Below are positions 8,397-16,390 of a DNA stretch of 29,520 bases, one piece after another (position 1 is the first letter of the stretch; each line of letters starts with the position of its first letter). Source of the stretch: Bacteroidales bacterium M2 (GTDB lineage: Bacteria > Bacteroidota > Bacteroidia > Bacteroidales > Muribaculaceae); assembly GCA_001689415.1 (NCBI GenBank), contig LUJM01000043.1, forward strand, positions 1 to 29,520, read 5' to 3'. A program made the translations under genes and the position numbers. The notes under the pieces are model-generated. The model had not been told where the DNA came from. It searched no databases and saw only the letters and a list, made by a program, of their open reading frames with translations.

Positions 8397-9545
8397 TTAC
8401 TTGGGCATGAAAGCTATATGACCGGGGATATCACCGGTTTTAGCACTCCATTTCAGCTTACCGTCTTTATCGTAGCAGAAAATTGCGCCCGACGATGTAT
8501 AGTTCTTGGCATCGGTGATAAAGAAATCGCCGGTCGATGCATTCACGGTCATGAAGTACGGGGTAGCGATTTTCTCTTTATCCTCGATATCAAAGTGGCT
8601 GTCGCCGATATTGTCGAGTTCGGTCGAAGGCCTTATTGCGCCATAGCGGTAAGTCGCATTGTAGTTGGCATCGTAGGTAGTCTGATAGTAATAAATACGG
8701 TCGTTATAGAATGTCAGGCCGTTGTAGTTACCAAGCAGGCTCATGCCCTGCTGTGCATAGTGGCCGTCTTCCTGCTTGCGAAGTACAATCAGTTTGGCTG
8801 CCACATCAGCATAGTTACCAAGGCTCGAAACCCAAAGCTGACCGAACTGATCTGCTACTATATCCTGAAGGTTCAGGCCGTCGGTAGCAATTGTATAGTC
8901 AACCTTCATAGTCGAGGGGTCGAGTACGCTCACTGTATTGTCGTATTTACCTACACCGTAGTTGTAAGAGTTTGCAACAAACAGCTTTCCTTCATGGAGG
9001 GTGATAGCCTCGGGATTGTAACCTACTGTAGTAGTACCGTCAACTTTGAGTGAGTTGAGGTCGACACGAACTACTGTGCCAAGGTCATTGTCGCCACCTA
9101 CATACGAGGTTACATAAGCCTTATCGCCGACAAATGCGATTTCGCGGGGAGAGTTGATATCAACCTGGCCGATACGCACCGCTGTCGCTGCATCGAGCAC
9201 TTCAACCTTGTGGCTTCCGTTTACAACCACATACAGGCGACCATTGTAAATAGCAAGGTCATTGCCTACATCACCAAGTTCAAGCACCTGGTTGGGGTTG
9301 TTCTCTGCATACACGTTGCGGATATAATTACCGGTATTATAGTCGAAATAATCGAGTGTGCACTTGTTAGAGCCCATGTTGCCCTCGTTGAGCACATAGA
9401 AACCGCGATAGTCACCGCCGTTACCGGCTTTATCTGTTCCGATTTCGGTAGATTCAGAACCCGAAATAACGGGAACTTCATCATCGCTACATGCGCTTGC
9501 TGCCACAGCGATCGATGCAAGGAAGAAATACTGTAGAATCTTCAT
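8397..9545 (-). CDS. YncE/DUF5074-like beta-propeller lipoprotein
   Basis: The likely start is the ATG at 9545, giving 382 aa with a lipoprotein signal peptide: MKILQYFFLASIAVAASAC, Cys19 being the lipidation site, followed by SDDE. The reading frame extends 11 codons further upstream, but those would spoil the signal peptide. The rest is repeated beta-propeller blades with the phrases GFYVLNEGNMGSNKCTLDYF, GNDLAIYNGRLYVVVNGSHKVEVLDAAT and SPREIAFVGDKAYVTSYVGG, which are typical of Bacteroidetes YncE-like/DUF5074 surface proteins. Members often sit beside TonB-dependent receptors (some tied to cobalamin uptake), but no such gene is adjacent here. It is presumably an outer-membrane or surface binding protein of unknown ligand. 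Confidence 0.85.
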   Translation of the reverse strand: MKILQYFFLASIAVAASACSDDEVPVISGSESTEIGTDKAGNGGDYRGFYVLNEGNMGSNKCTLDYFDYNTGNYIRNVYAENNPNQVLELGDVGNDLAIYNGRLYVVVNGSHKVEVLDAATAVRIGQVDINSPREIAFVGDKAYVTSYVGGDNDLGTVVRVDLNSLKVDGTTTVGYNPEAITLHEGKLFVANSYNYGVGKYDNTVSVLDPSTMKVDYTIATDGLNLQDIVADQFGQLWVSSLGNYADVAAKLIVLRKQEDGHYAQQGMSLLGNYNGLTFYNDRIYYYQTTYDANYNATYRYGAIRPSTELDNIGDSHFDIEDKEKIATPYFMTVNASTGDFFITDAKNYTSSGAIFCYDKDGKLKWSAKTGDIPGHIAFMPK

Positions 9546-9641
9546 AGTATAGAAATATGTTCTTATTATAATTATCAATTTTAATTTCTCAAGTCGAAGC
9601 TCGTTCGAAGTTTATCGACACACAAACCGCACAGCATCGCG

Positions 9642-9662
9642 CCCTCTCGTAGGGTCGCGGCA
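9642..9662. repeat. Direct repeat copy 1 (CCCTCTCGTAGGGTCGCGGC + A)
   Basis: This 21-bp sequence is repeated exactly at 9774-9794, with start positions 132 bp apart. It contains a small inverted repeat, CCCT-CTCGT-AGGG. In this copy the downstream half of the palindrome seen in copy 2 is missing (it continues CAATGC). Confidence 0.85.
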
Positions 9663-9773
9663 CAATGCTATTAACTTAAGGAGAAAGAGTGTCAGCGATA
9701 GGAGCTTGGCTCTCCGAGACAAGCCTCAGTTAGGCGGTGCATATTCATTGATTATCAGCATCCTATCCAACCA

Positions 9774-9804
9774 CCCTCTCGTAGGGTCGCGGCATGCCGC
9801 GACC
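9774..9804. repeat. Direct repeat copy 2 extended into a 20-bp palindrome
   Basis: The second exact copy of the 21-bp repeat (9774-9794) runs into a perfect 20-bp palindrome, GGTCGCGGCATGCCGCGACC at 9785-9804. With the neighbouring CCCT/AGGG arms it has the look of a REP-like or miniature mobile element common in intergenic DNA. That classification is inference. There is no poly-T tract next to it, so it is not a standard terminator. Confidence 0.8.
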
Positions 9805-9876
9805 GGGTGTCAAAAGCATTTATCGATTATAATGCCTCTAACCCGAAAACGCTCAAACTTGCGAAACTTGAGTCGT

Positions 9877-9900
9877 TAACTCTTTAAGGTTCAAGAGTTA
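9877..9900. repeat. Inverted repeat TAACTCTT/AAGAGTTA
   Basis: Arms 9877-9884 and 9893-9900 are perfect 8-bp complements around an 8-nt loop. The AAGAGTTAC core recurs in the tandem repeats upstream of the MATE gene (17854-17886). It abuts the PckA terminator. Confidence 0.6.
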
Positions 9901-9903
9901 CTT

Positions 9904-9933
9904 AAAGAGGGCGCACGTCGGTGCGCCCTCTTT
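9904..9933 (-). terminator. Terminator of pckA
   Basis: A 13-bp perfect stem (arms 9904-9916 AAAGAGGGCGCAC and 9921-9933 GTGCGCCCTCTTT) with a 4-nt loop starts 20 bp after the PckA stop codon. The A/T-rich ends of the stem supply the U tract in either direction; the minus direction is the useful one. Confidence 0.85.
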
Positions 9934-9953
9934 ATATTTATCTGAAATTCAGA

Positions 9954-11603
9954 TTATTTGTCCAGGTGAGGACCTGCTGCAACGAGTGCCTTGCCGGCTT
10001 CGTTGTTCTCGTACTTCTTGAAGTTCTTGATGAAGCGCGATGCGAGGTCTTCGGCTTTGGTGTACCACTCTTCTGCATTTGCGTAGGTATCGCGGGGATC
10101 AAGGATCTTAGGATCTACGCCGGGAAGTTCGGTAGGAATCTCGAAGTCGAAGATAGGAAGGGTCTTGGTGGGAGCCTTAAGGATAGCACCGTCGAGGATA
10201 GCGTCGATGATACCACGGGTATCTTTGATCGAGATACGTTTGCCGGTACCGTTCCAACCGGTGTTCACGAGGTAAGCCTTGGCACCTGATACTTCCATAC
10301 GCTTAACGAGTTCCTCTGCGTATTTAGTGGGGTGCAGTTCGAGGAAGGCCTGGCCGAAGCATGCCGAGAAGGTCGGGGTAGGTTCGGTGATACCACGCTC
10401 GGTACCTGCAAGCTTAGCGGTGAAGCCGCTCAGGAAGTAGTACTTGGTCTGCTCGCTGTTCAGAATCGATACGGGAGGAAGAACACCGAATGCGTCAGCC
10501 GACAGGAAGATCACGTTCTTTGCGGCAGGACCGTGGCTGATAGGCTTAACGATGTTTTCAATGTAATCGATAGGATAGCTTACGCGGGTGTTTTCGGTAA
10601 CGCTCTTGTCGGCGAAGTTGATTGTGCCGGCTTCGTCTACGGTTACGTTCTCAAGGAGAGCGCCACGACGGATAGCGTTGTAGATATCGGGCTCGCTTTC
10701 TTTGTCGAGGTTGATTACCTTGGCATAGCAGCCGCCTTCGAAGTTGAATACACCGTTGTCGTCCCAACCGTGTTCGTCGTCACCGATAAGGAGACGTTTG
10801 GGGTCGGTCGAAAGGGTGGTCTTACCTGTACCGGACAGACCGAAGAAGATTGCGGTGTTCTCGCCGTTCTTGTCGGTGTTGGCCGAGCAGTGCATTGAGG
10901 CAATGCCCTGGAGGGGAAGGAAGTAGTTCATCATCGAGAACATACCTTTCTTCATTTCGCCACCGTACCAGGTGTTGATGATTACCTGCTCGCGGCTGGT
11001 GATGTTGAATACTACGGCTGTTTCGCTGTTGAGACCGAGTTCTTTGTAGTTGGTAAGTTTAGCCTTCGATGCGTTGTATACGATGAAGTTGGGGGTGAAG
11101 CTTTCGAGGTCTTCTGCAGTAGGACGGATAAACATGTTGGTCACGAAGTGTGCCTGCCATGCTACTTCCATGATGAAGCGTACGGCCATGCGGGTGTCCT
11201 TGTTAGCGCCGCAGAAGCAGTCTACTACATAAAGTTTCTTACCTGAAAGTTCGCTGAGTGCAAGAGTCTTGCAAGCTTCCCATGCAGCCTCGCTTGCGGG
11301 CTTGTTGTCGTTGGGATATTCGGGGGTAGTCCACCAAACGGTGTCTTTCGATTTTTCGTCGAGGACGATGAATTTGTCCTTAGGCGAACGGCCGGTATAT
11401 ACACCGGTCATCACGTCGACTGCGCCGAGTTCGGTTACGACGCCACGCTCGAATCCTTCGAGGGTAGGAAGGGTTTCCTGCTCGAACAGTTCTTCGTACG
11501 AGGGATTGTACACCACTTCGGTGGTGCCATCGATGCCGTATTTTGCCAGATCTGCTTTGATCTCGGCCAGACGGGCCTTCTTGACTTCTTCAATCTTGCT
11601 CAT
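9954..11603 (-). CDS. pckA: Phosphoenolpyruvate carboxykinase (ATP)
   Basis: This 549-aa protein is full length for ATP-dependent PEP carboxykinase, which interconverts oxaloacetate + ATP and PEP + CO2 + ADP. The P-loop (kinase-1a) motif GLSGTGKTTLSTDP is at about 255-268, and the kinase-2 and metal-binding segment GDDEHGWDDNGVFNFEGG at about 274-291. The oxaloacetate-binding TGRSPKDKF lies near 70-78. In Bacteroidales this enzyme often runs in the carboxylating direction on the way to succinate; that is general knowledge, not visible here. The gene stands alone with its own terminator, a -7 promoter box at 11688-11695 and a leader of about 80 nt. Confidence 0.97.
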   Translation of the reverse strand: MSKIEEVKKARLAEIKADLAKYGIDGTTEVVYNPSYEELFEQETLPTLEGFERGVVTELGAVDVMTGVYTGRSPKDKFIVLDEKSKDTVWWTTPEYPNDNKPASEAAWEACKTLALSELSGKKLYVVDCFCGANKDTRMAVRFIMEVAWQAHFVTNMFIRPTAEDLESFTPNFIVYNASKAKLTNYKELGLNSETAVVFNITSREQVIINTWYGGEMKKGMFSMMNYFLPLQGIASMHCSANTDKNGENTAIFFGLSGTGKTTLSTDPKRLLIGDDEHGWDDNGVFNFEGGCYAKVINLDKESEPDIYNAIRRGALLENVTVDEAGTINFADKSVTENTRVSYPIDYIENIVKPISHGPAAKNVIFLSADAFGVLPPVSILNSEQTKYYFLSGFTAKLAGTERGITEPTPTFSACFGQAFLELHPTKYAEELVKRMEVSGAKAYLVNTGWNGTGKRISIKDTRGIIDAILDGAILKAPTKTLPIFDFEIPTELPGVDPKILDPRDTYANAEEWYTKAEDLASRFIKNFKKYENNEAGKALVAAGPHLDK

Positions 11604-11687
11604 TGTAGTTTGCTTGAAAATATTGTAGTTATGTGTTGATTGTTTCCTTGTTATTTGCCGTTTGATTTTGGCCTTGTTTTACAAGTG

Positions 11688-11695
11688 CAAAGGTA
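11688..11695 (-). promoter_or_regulatory. -7 promoter box of pckA
   Basis: CAAAGGTA on the plus strand reads TACCTTTG on the minus strand, a perfect match to TAnnTTTG and followed by CAC. No TTTG-like -33 box is present at 19-21 nt; an inverted repeat (11717-11724/11752-11759) begins there instead. The predicted leader is about 80 nt. Confidence 0.75.
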
Positions 11696-11716
11696 GTCAA
11701 AATTTTTCATTCATGA

Positions 11717-11759
11717 CCTAATTAGCGAAAAATTTCTTTATTAATAAAATTTAATTAGG
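11717..11759. repeat. Inverted repeat upstream of the pckA promoter
   Basis: Arms CCTAATTA (11717-11724) and TAATTAGG (11752-11759) flank an A/T-rich 27-nt centre. The near arm lies 21 nt upstream of the -7 box, where the -33 element would sit, so it could be an operator for a dimeric regulator. A/T-rich palindromes also occur by chance. Confidence 0.45.
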
Positions 11760-11839
11760 CTTGAATCTACTCTCTTTGCTATTCTTCCTTTCGCAAAAGT
11801 GATAACGCTCTAACGCGCTGTGTGGTTGTCGATTTAATA

Positions 11840-11875
11840 TTTTTTATCAGGCCGGAGACGGGCGCTCCGGCCTGA
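11840..11875 (-). terminator. Terminator of ychF
   Basis: An 11-bp stem (arms 11847-11857 TCAGGCCGGAG and 11865-11875 CTCCGGCCTGA) lies 6 bp beyond the ychF stop. On the minus strand it is followed by ATAAAAAATATTAAATC; the U tract is poor, but the GC-rich stem and position fit. Confidence 0.65.
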
Positions 11876-11881
11876 CTGTTT

Positions 11882-12985
11882 TTACACATTGAAACGGAAG
11901 TGCATGATATCTCCGTCGCAAACAACGTATTCCTTGCCTTCTACCGCCATTTTTCCGGCCTCGCGTACTGCGGTCTCGCCACCAAGGTTCACGTAGTCGT
12001 CATATTTGATAACCTCGGCACGGATAAAGCCTTTCTCGAAGTCGGTATGGATGATTCCGGCGCACTTGGGCGCTTTTGAGCCGCGACGGAAAGTCCACGC
12101 GCGAACCTCGTCGGCACCGGCGGTAAAGTAGGTCTGAAGGTCAAGTAGCGCGTAAGCCGCACGTATCAGGCGAGATACACCCGATTCCTCAAGGCCGATT
12201 TCGGCAAGGAATTCCTGGCGTTCTTCCCAGGTGTCGAGTTCGGCAATCTCGCTTTCGGTGCGGGCGGCTACGATAAGCATTCCAGCGCCTTCGTCTTTAA
12301 TTGCCTCTCGAACGGCTTCTACATACTTGTTGCCACCGGCTGCGGCCTCGTCATCTACGTTGCACACATAGAGTACAGGCTTTGATGTAAGCAGGAAAAG
12401 CTCGCGGGCAAAGCGTTCTTCTTCCTCCGAATCAAACTCTACGGCGCGGGCCGGTTTACCCTTTTCGAGTGTTTCCTTGATTTTTGTAAGCACACCGGCC
12501 TGCATCTTGGCCGATTTGTCCGCTCCGGTCTGGGCGGCCTTGATTGTCTTGGCAAGGCGTGTCTCCACGGTCTCAAGGTCCTTGATCTGAAGCTCCATGT
12601 CGATGATTTCCTTGTCGCGGACAGGGTCTACCGAACCGTCTACGTGTGTGATATTCTCATCGTCAAAGCAACGAAGCACATGGATTATGGCATCGGTCTC
12701 GCGGATATTGGCAAGGAATTTATTTCCAAGACCCTCGCCTTTAGACGCTCCTTTTACAAGGCCGGCGATATCTACTATTTCTACTGTGGCGGGCACGACC
12801 GACCGGGGATTGCACATTTCTACAAGTTTGGTCAATCGGTCGTCAGGCACGGTTATAACGCCCACGTTGGGTTCTATGGTGCAGAAGGGGAAGTTCGCCG
12901 ACTGCGCTTTTGCATTTGACAGACAATTGAACAGTGTTGATTTGCCGACGTTAGGCAGGCCGACGATGCCGCATTGTAGTGCCAT
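11882..12985 (-). CDS. ychF: Redox-regulated ATPase YchF (OLA1-like P-loop protein)
   Basis: This 367-aa protein is of family length and carries the G1 motif GLPNVGKSTLFN (9-20), the conserved NFPFCTIEPNVG, the DIAGLVKGASKGEGLGNKFL switch II region and a C-terminal TGS domain ending DGDIMHFRFNV. YchF is a conserved ribosome-associated P-loop NTPase that prefers ATP and is linked to stress responses. It is cytoplasmic. It has its own promoter upstream (-7 TAACTTTG at 13056-13063), within an inverted repeat, and its own terminator at 11840-11875. The start at MALQCGIVG is the usual one. Confidence 0.97.
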   Translation of the reverse strand: MALQCGIVGLPNVGKSTLFNCLSNAKAQSANFPFCTIEPNVGVITVPDDRLTKLVEMCNPRSVVPATVEIVDIAGLVKGASKGEGLGNKFLANIRETDAIIHVLRCFDDENITHVDGSVDPVRDKEIIDMELQIKDLETVETRLAKTIKAAQTGADKSAKMQAGVLTKIKETLEKGKPARAVEFDSEEEERFARELFLLTSKPVLYVCNVDDEAAAGGNKYVEAVREAIKDEGAGMLIVAARTESEIAELDTWEERQEFLAEIGLEESGVSRLIRAAYALLDLQTYFTAGADEVRAWTFRRGSKAPKCAGIIHTDFEKGFIRAEVIKYDDYVNLGGETAVREAGKMAVEGKEYVVCDGDIMHFRFNV

Positions 12986-13015
12986 ATATCTTTTTATTTC
13001 TGCTTATTACACAAT

Positions 13016-13087
13016 TTTGCACGGTAAAGCGCCGCCAATGCGACGTTTTGCCGTGCAAAGTTAGTGATTTTTTGTATATTGTGAAAA
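13016..13087 (-). promoter_or_regulatory. ychF promoter overlapping an inverted repeat
   Basis: The -7 box is CAAAGTTA at 13056-13063 (TAACTTTG on the minus strand). A loose TTTT -33 box at 13084-13087 is 20 nt away. The -7 box overlaps one arm of a 9-bp inverted repeat, TTTGCACGG (13016-13024) and CCGTGCAAA (13051-13059). The early transcript could therefore fold into a long hairpin, or the repeat could be a binding site. Confidence 0.6.
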
Positions 13088-13118
13088 TATCGCGATAGCT
13101 TATCAAGCACACTGCGTC

Positions 13119-14093
13119 TTAGCGAAGCTTGATACGCTGACCGATACTAAGTTTCGATTTTGTCGACAAGCCGTTGAGGCGGCAAAGACGTGCTACTGTT
13201 GTTCCGTTGCGCGATGCTATCTTGCTAAGGGTATCACCCTTGCGCACTCGGTATGTCGAACTCGACGCGTGAGCGCCACTCTGCTTGGTCGACGCCTGAC
13301 GTACATAAGGCTTGACAGGGTTCTCTTTCAAGTACTGACGAGCATACTCTGAGTTCGCCGACGGCGAGTAGTTGCGGGCATTCTGATAAGTCTGCTTATC
13401 AAATGTATAAGTATCTGTATGCGTTGTCTGGTTCGCAAAGTCGAAAATCGCACACGGGTTGATTGCATAGCCCATGTAGCGGGTTTCGAAGTGAAGGTGA
13501 GGGCCGGTCGAACGGCCGGTATTGCCACCAAGGGCAATCGGGTCTCCTACCTTGACATACTGACCTTCCTCTACAAGGAATGCCGACAGGTGGCCGTAGA
13601 CAGTCTCAAGATCATTGGTATGGCGCAGCACTACATAATTGCCGTAGCCGCGGCGCTCAAAATTGGTGATACGAACACGCCCGTCGAATGCTGCGCGGAT
13701 TGTATCGCCGATATTAACCTTCAAGTCTACGCCCTTGTGCATGCGGCGGAAACGGCGACGGTAGCCATAGGGCGATGTGATATAGCCGGGATGAGGCATC
13801 GAGAACCTCGACACATCAATCTGGGCGCTCGACGGCACTGCGGCATCGCTGTAGCAGTTTACGCGTTTGCTGTCCCAGCCTTCGGTATAGATATCGAATT
13901 CGGGTTCTTCTTCCTCGTTGAAGAGTTCTTCAAGATATTTGGTGGTATTTTCCACCGAGATGCCGGCATTGCCCTGGTTGGCAAGAAGGTTGTCATGACT
14001 GGCGGCATGACGGTCGGGCAATTGATATGTTTGAGCCGATATTCCTGCGCTGGCAAGCAGGGCGGCAAAGACTGTGGCTAAAAATCCTTTCAT
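13119..14093 (-). CDS. M23 (LytM-type) peptidase with C-terminal LysM domain
   Basis: This 324-aa protein has a signal peptide (MKGFLATVFAALLASAGISA). An acidic linker follows (EEEEPEF, about 60-66), then an M23 zinc peptidase domain at about 100-215 and a LysM domain at about 281-324 (YRVRKGDTLSKIA...SIGQRIKLR). The metal-site residues are present: His119 and Asp123 in HKGVD, His168 in VYGHL and His201 in GPHLHFE. It should be an active periplasmic peptidoglycan endopeptidase rather than a degenerate LytM activator. A stem with arms 13101-13108 and 13127-13134 spans the stop codon and may act as a weak terminator. The ndk gene lies 55 bp upstream in the same direction. Confidence 0.92.
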   Translation of the reverse strand: MKGFLATVFAALLASAGISAQTYQLPDRHAASHDNLLANQGNAGISVENTTKYLEELFNEEEEPEFDIYTEGWDSKRVNCYSDAAVPSSAQIDVSRFSMPHPGYITSPYGYRRRFRRMHKGVDLKVNIGDTIRAAFDGRVRITNFERRGYGNYVVLRHTNDLETVYGHLSAFLVEEGQYVKVGDPIALGGNTGRSTGPHLHFETRYMGYAINPCAIFDFANQTTHTDTYTFDKQTYQNARNYSPSANSEYARQYLKENPVKPYVRQASTKQSGAHASSSTYRVRKGDTLSKIASRNGTTVARLCRLNGLSTKSKLSIGQRIKLR

Positions 14094-14148
14094 CGGAGAG
14101 ATTTACTGTTCCGGGTTAGTTAGAAGATTATTGGTGGGCTGTCTTAAA

Positions 14149-14610
14149 TCAAAGTTCGTCTGGAGCGTAGGTTGCCGGCAACGTGATGAGTGTGTAGTCG
14201 AAAATCTCTTCCGGTTTAAAGAAGCGTTTGATTTCGATTTCTGCGTTTTCAGGGCTGTCGGATGCGTGGATGATATTCTCCTGGCCACTCATTCCAAAGT
14301 CGCCGCGGATTGTTCCGGGCGCTGCCTTGCGGCAATTGGTCGAGCCGGTCATTGTGCGTACCACTGTCACTGCATCCTTTCCGGAAAGTACGGCTACGAT
14401 TACCGGCGTGGCCATCATCGAGCGTACAAGGTCGGGGAAGAAATCGCGGTCTACCAAATGTGCATAATGCTCTCGTAGGATTTCCTCATTGAGTTGCATC
14501 ATTTTGATTCCGGCGATGCGCAATCCTTTGCGCTGAAAACGTGTCATCACATCACCTACAAGGCCGCGGGTAATGGTTGACGGCTTGAATATTATAAATG
14601 TTTGCTCCAT
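14149..14610 (-). CDS. ndk: Nucleoside diphosphate kinase
   Basis: The start is the ATG at 14610 (MEQTFIIFKPSTITRGLVG), giving 153 aa, the normal length for the family. The frame runs 44 codons further upstream, but that part reads across the promoter and is not NDK-like. The active-site phosphohistidine is His115 in ENIIHASDS, and the Lys9 motif IIFKPS and GxTN motif (MTGSTNCRKAAPGTIRGDF) are present. NDK equilibrates NTP pools by transferring gamma-phosphate between nucleotides. A well-spaced promoter lies just upstream (14652-14683). Confidence 0.96.
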   Translation of the reverse strand: MEQTFIIFKPSTITRGLVGDVMTRFQRKGLRIAGIKMMQLNEEILREHYAHLVDRDFFPDLVRSMMATPVIVAVLSGKDAVTVVRTMTGSTNCRKAAPGTIRGDFGMSGQENIIHASDSPENAEIEIKRFFKPEEIFDYTLITLPATYAPDEL

Positions 14611-14651
14611 GGCGAGCGGGTTAAGGCTGATTAGTGGGTTTTTATTTTCCC

Positions 14652-14683
14652 CAAAGTTACTGATTCTTAATGGCTTTGGCAAA
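14652..14683 (-). promoter_or_regulatory. ndk promoter (-33/-7)
   Basis: On the minus strand TTTG (14680-14683) and TAACTTTG (14652-14659) are separated by exactly 20 nt, which is the full Bacteroidetes sigma-ABfr consensus. It lies 42 bp upstream of the ndk ATG at 14610 and confirms that the longer upstream frame is not translated. Confidence 0.85.
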
Positions 14684-14821
14684 TTTTCAAGGTATAAAAA
14701 GTGTGAACAAAACTTTCTCACCCTCAATTCGCGCCAAACCACCCCTGTAAATCAGCAAGTTAGCCCCTCAGAAAAAGTTTTTATAAAAATCTTTAACTGA
14801 GCCCGACGCCAATTTGCATGA

Positions 14822-16390
14822 TCAACCAACTCCGGCTATCGCTCGCGCCGACATTATGCCGTCGATTGCTGCCGAGACTATACCTCCGGCATACCCTGCG
14901 CCTTCGCCACACGGATATAGACCGGGCATCGACACATGGGCAAGTGTCTCACGGTCACGAGGTATACGCACCGGCGACGACGTACGGGTCTCGTCGCCGA
15001 TAAGCACTGCTTCAGATGTCAGGAAGCCGCGCTGCTTGCTGTTGAAAACCTTGAAACCCTCGCGCAAGCGACGCGCAATAGGCTCGGGTAGAAGCTGGTC
15101 GATACGGCGGCTCAACAGGCCGGGGGGATACGATGAGCGGGGCAGGTCCAAAGACTCGCGACCGTCTACAAAGTCGGTCATGCGCTGAGCCGGGGCTTGC
15201 TGCGTTCCTTCTGCAGCCTCGAAGAAACGATGCTCGATACTTTCTTGGAAGTACATCATTTTCAGCGCCTTGTCGTCTGCATTTTCGGGGTCGGGAATAT
15301 CATCGGGCAGTACCTCTACTACCATACCGGAGTTTGCCCAACGGGTACCGCGGTTGGCTGGCGACATGCCGTTGACAACAAGCTGTCCGGGGGCGCTGGC
15401 CGCAGGGATGATGTAACCGCCGGGGCACATGCAGAATGAGTACACTGCCCTGTCGTCTACGCGAGTAAGCATCGAATATTCGGCTGCAGGCAAGTATTTG
15501 CCTCTACCCTGCGACGAATGATACTGCAATTTATCGATCAATTCCTGCGGATGCTCAAGACGGACACCCACTGCAATACCCTTGGCCTCAAGTTCTATGC
15601 CCTGGTTCTTGAGGAAGTGATATACATCTCGCGCCGAATGGCCGGTTGCAAGAAGCACCGGGCCATGCCATTCGTTGCCGTGACGGTCTTTTACTCCAAC
15701 CACCGACTTGTTATCGCCACTCAAAAGCAACGACTCCACACGTGTGCCGAAATGAACCTCGCCACCCGAGGCTATGATAGTTTCACGCATAGCCTTGATT
15801 ACCGACGGCAACTTGTCCGTGCCGATATGAGGATGCGCGTCTACAAGGATATCGCGCTGCGCTCCATGCTGATAGAATATCTTTAATACCTTGTCAACCG
15901 GGCCGCGCTTCTTGCTTCGGGTATAGAGTTTGCCGTCGGAATATGCTCCAGCGCCACCTTCGCCGAAACAATAGTTCGAATCCGGGTCAACTATGCCCTC
16001 TCGGTTGATTGCGGTCATGTCGCGGCGGCGACTGTCTACGTCTTTGCCACGTTCCAGCACTATGGGTTTCAACCCCAATTCTATCAGCTCGAGGGCGGCA
16101 AAAAGACCGGCCGGGCCTGCTCCGACTATCACAACAGGCTTGCAGTCAGAGACATTGCCGTACTCTATCGGCTCGATTGCCACTGCCGACTCATCTATGT
16201 CGTCGACATGCACTTTCACACTGAGGTTAACCGCCACTCGGCGCTGACGCGCATCTATTGACCTGCGTACAATATCTACTCGCTTCACGCGTGCGCGTTC
16301 TATATATAGTTGACGGGCACATTCGGCGCTAAGTCTATCAGCCAATGCAGCCGTTGCCGGGTCTACCCGGAGTGTTAGTGTTTCAGTCAT
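14822..16390 (-). CDS. FAD-dependent oxidoreductase (COG2509-type)
   Basis: This 522-aa protein has a short N-terminal alpha/beta region (1-80), then a Rossmann FAD-binding motif, VIVGAGPAGLFAALELIE (about 87-104). The family-specific motif CFGEGGAGAYSDGKL follows, and there is a second FAD contact near the C-terminus (GLYPCGEGAGYAGGI). This pattern matches the uncharacterised FAD-dependent dehydrogenase group COG2509. The substrate is unknown. Its ATG overlaps the stop of the MATE transporter gene by 8 nt (ATGACTGA), so the two are cotranscribed and probably translationally coupled. No clear terminator was found beyond the stop. Confidence 0.88.
   Translation of the reverse strand: MTETLTLRVDPATAALADRLSAECARQLYIERARVKRVDIVRRSIDARQRRVAVNLSVKVHVDDIDESAVAIEPIEYGNVSDCKPVVIVGAGPAGLFAALELIELGLKPIVLERGKDVDSRRRDMTAINREGIVDPDSNYCFGEGGAGAYSDGKLYTRSKKRGPVDKVLKIFYQHGAQRDILVDAHPHIGTDKLPSVIKAMRETIIASGGEVHFGTRVESLLLSGDNKSVVGVKDRHGNEWHGPVLLATGHSARDVYHFLKNQGIELEAKGIAVGVRLEHPQELIDKLQYHSSQGRGKYLPAAEYSMLTRVDDRAVYSFCMCPGGYIIPAASAPGQLVVNGMSPANRGTRWANSGMVVEVLPDDIPDPENADDKALKMMYFQESIEHRFFEAAEGTQQAPAQRMTDFVDGRESLDLPRSSYPPGLLSRRIDQLLPEPIARRLREGFKVFNSKQRGFLTSEAVLIGDETRTSSPVRIPRDRETLAHVSMPGLYPCGEGAGYAGGIVSAAIDGIMSARAIAGVG

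Larger units (their letters stand above)
9546..9953. other. 408-bp intergenic region with repeats, no gene seen
   Basis: No plausible coding frame is seen between the lipoprotein start and the PckA stop. The region holds two copies of a 21-bp repeat (9642-9662, 9774-9794), a 20-bp perfect palindrome (9785-9804), an inverted TAACTCTT/AAGAGTTA pair (9877-9900) and the PckA terminator (9904-9933). The lipoprotein promoter should also lie here, but I could not identify a convincing TAnnTTTG box, and no cobalamin-riboswitch B12 box was recognised. Confidence 0.7.

Noticed and set aside
9546..9953. Cobalamin riboswitch upstream of the YncE-like lipoprotein
   Set aside because: No B12 box (GCCACTG-like) is found on the minus strand; the paired elements present are the repeats and the PckA terminator.
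13419..14081. 220-codon plus-strand frame opposite the M23 peptidase gene
   Set aside because: The minus strand encodes an intact signal peptide, M23 site and LysM domain; the plus frame is its shadow.
14611..14742. N-terminal extension of NDK by 44 residues
   Set aside because: The segment covers a textbook -33/-7 promoter (14652-14683) and does not resemble NDK; the enzyme is full length from 14610.
14770..14810. Possible terminator beyond the FAD oxidoreductase (CTCAG...CTGAG with A/T-rich centre)
   Set aside because: Only 5 bp pair cleanly and the loop is long; too weak to list as a feature.
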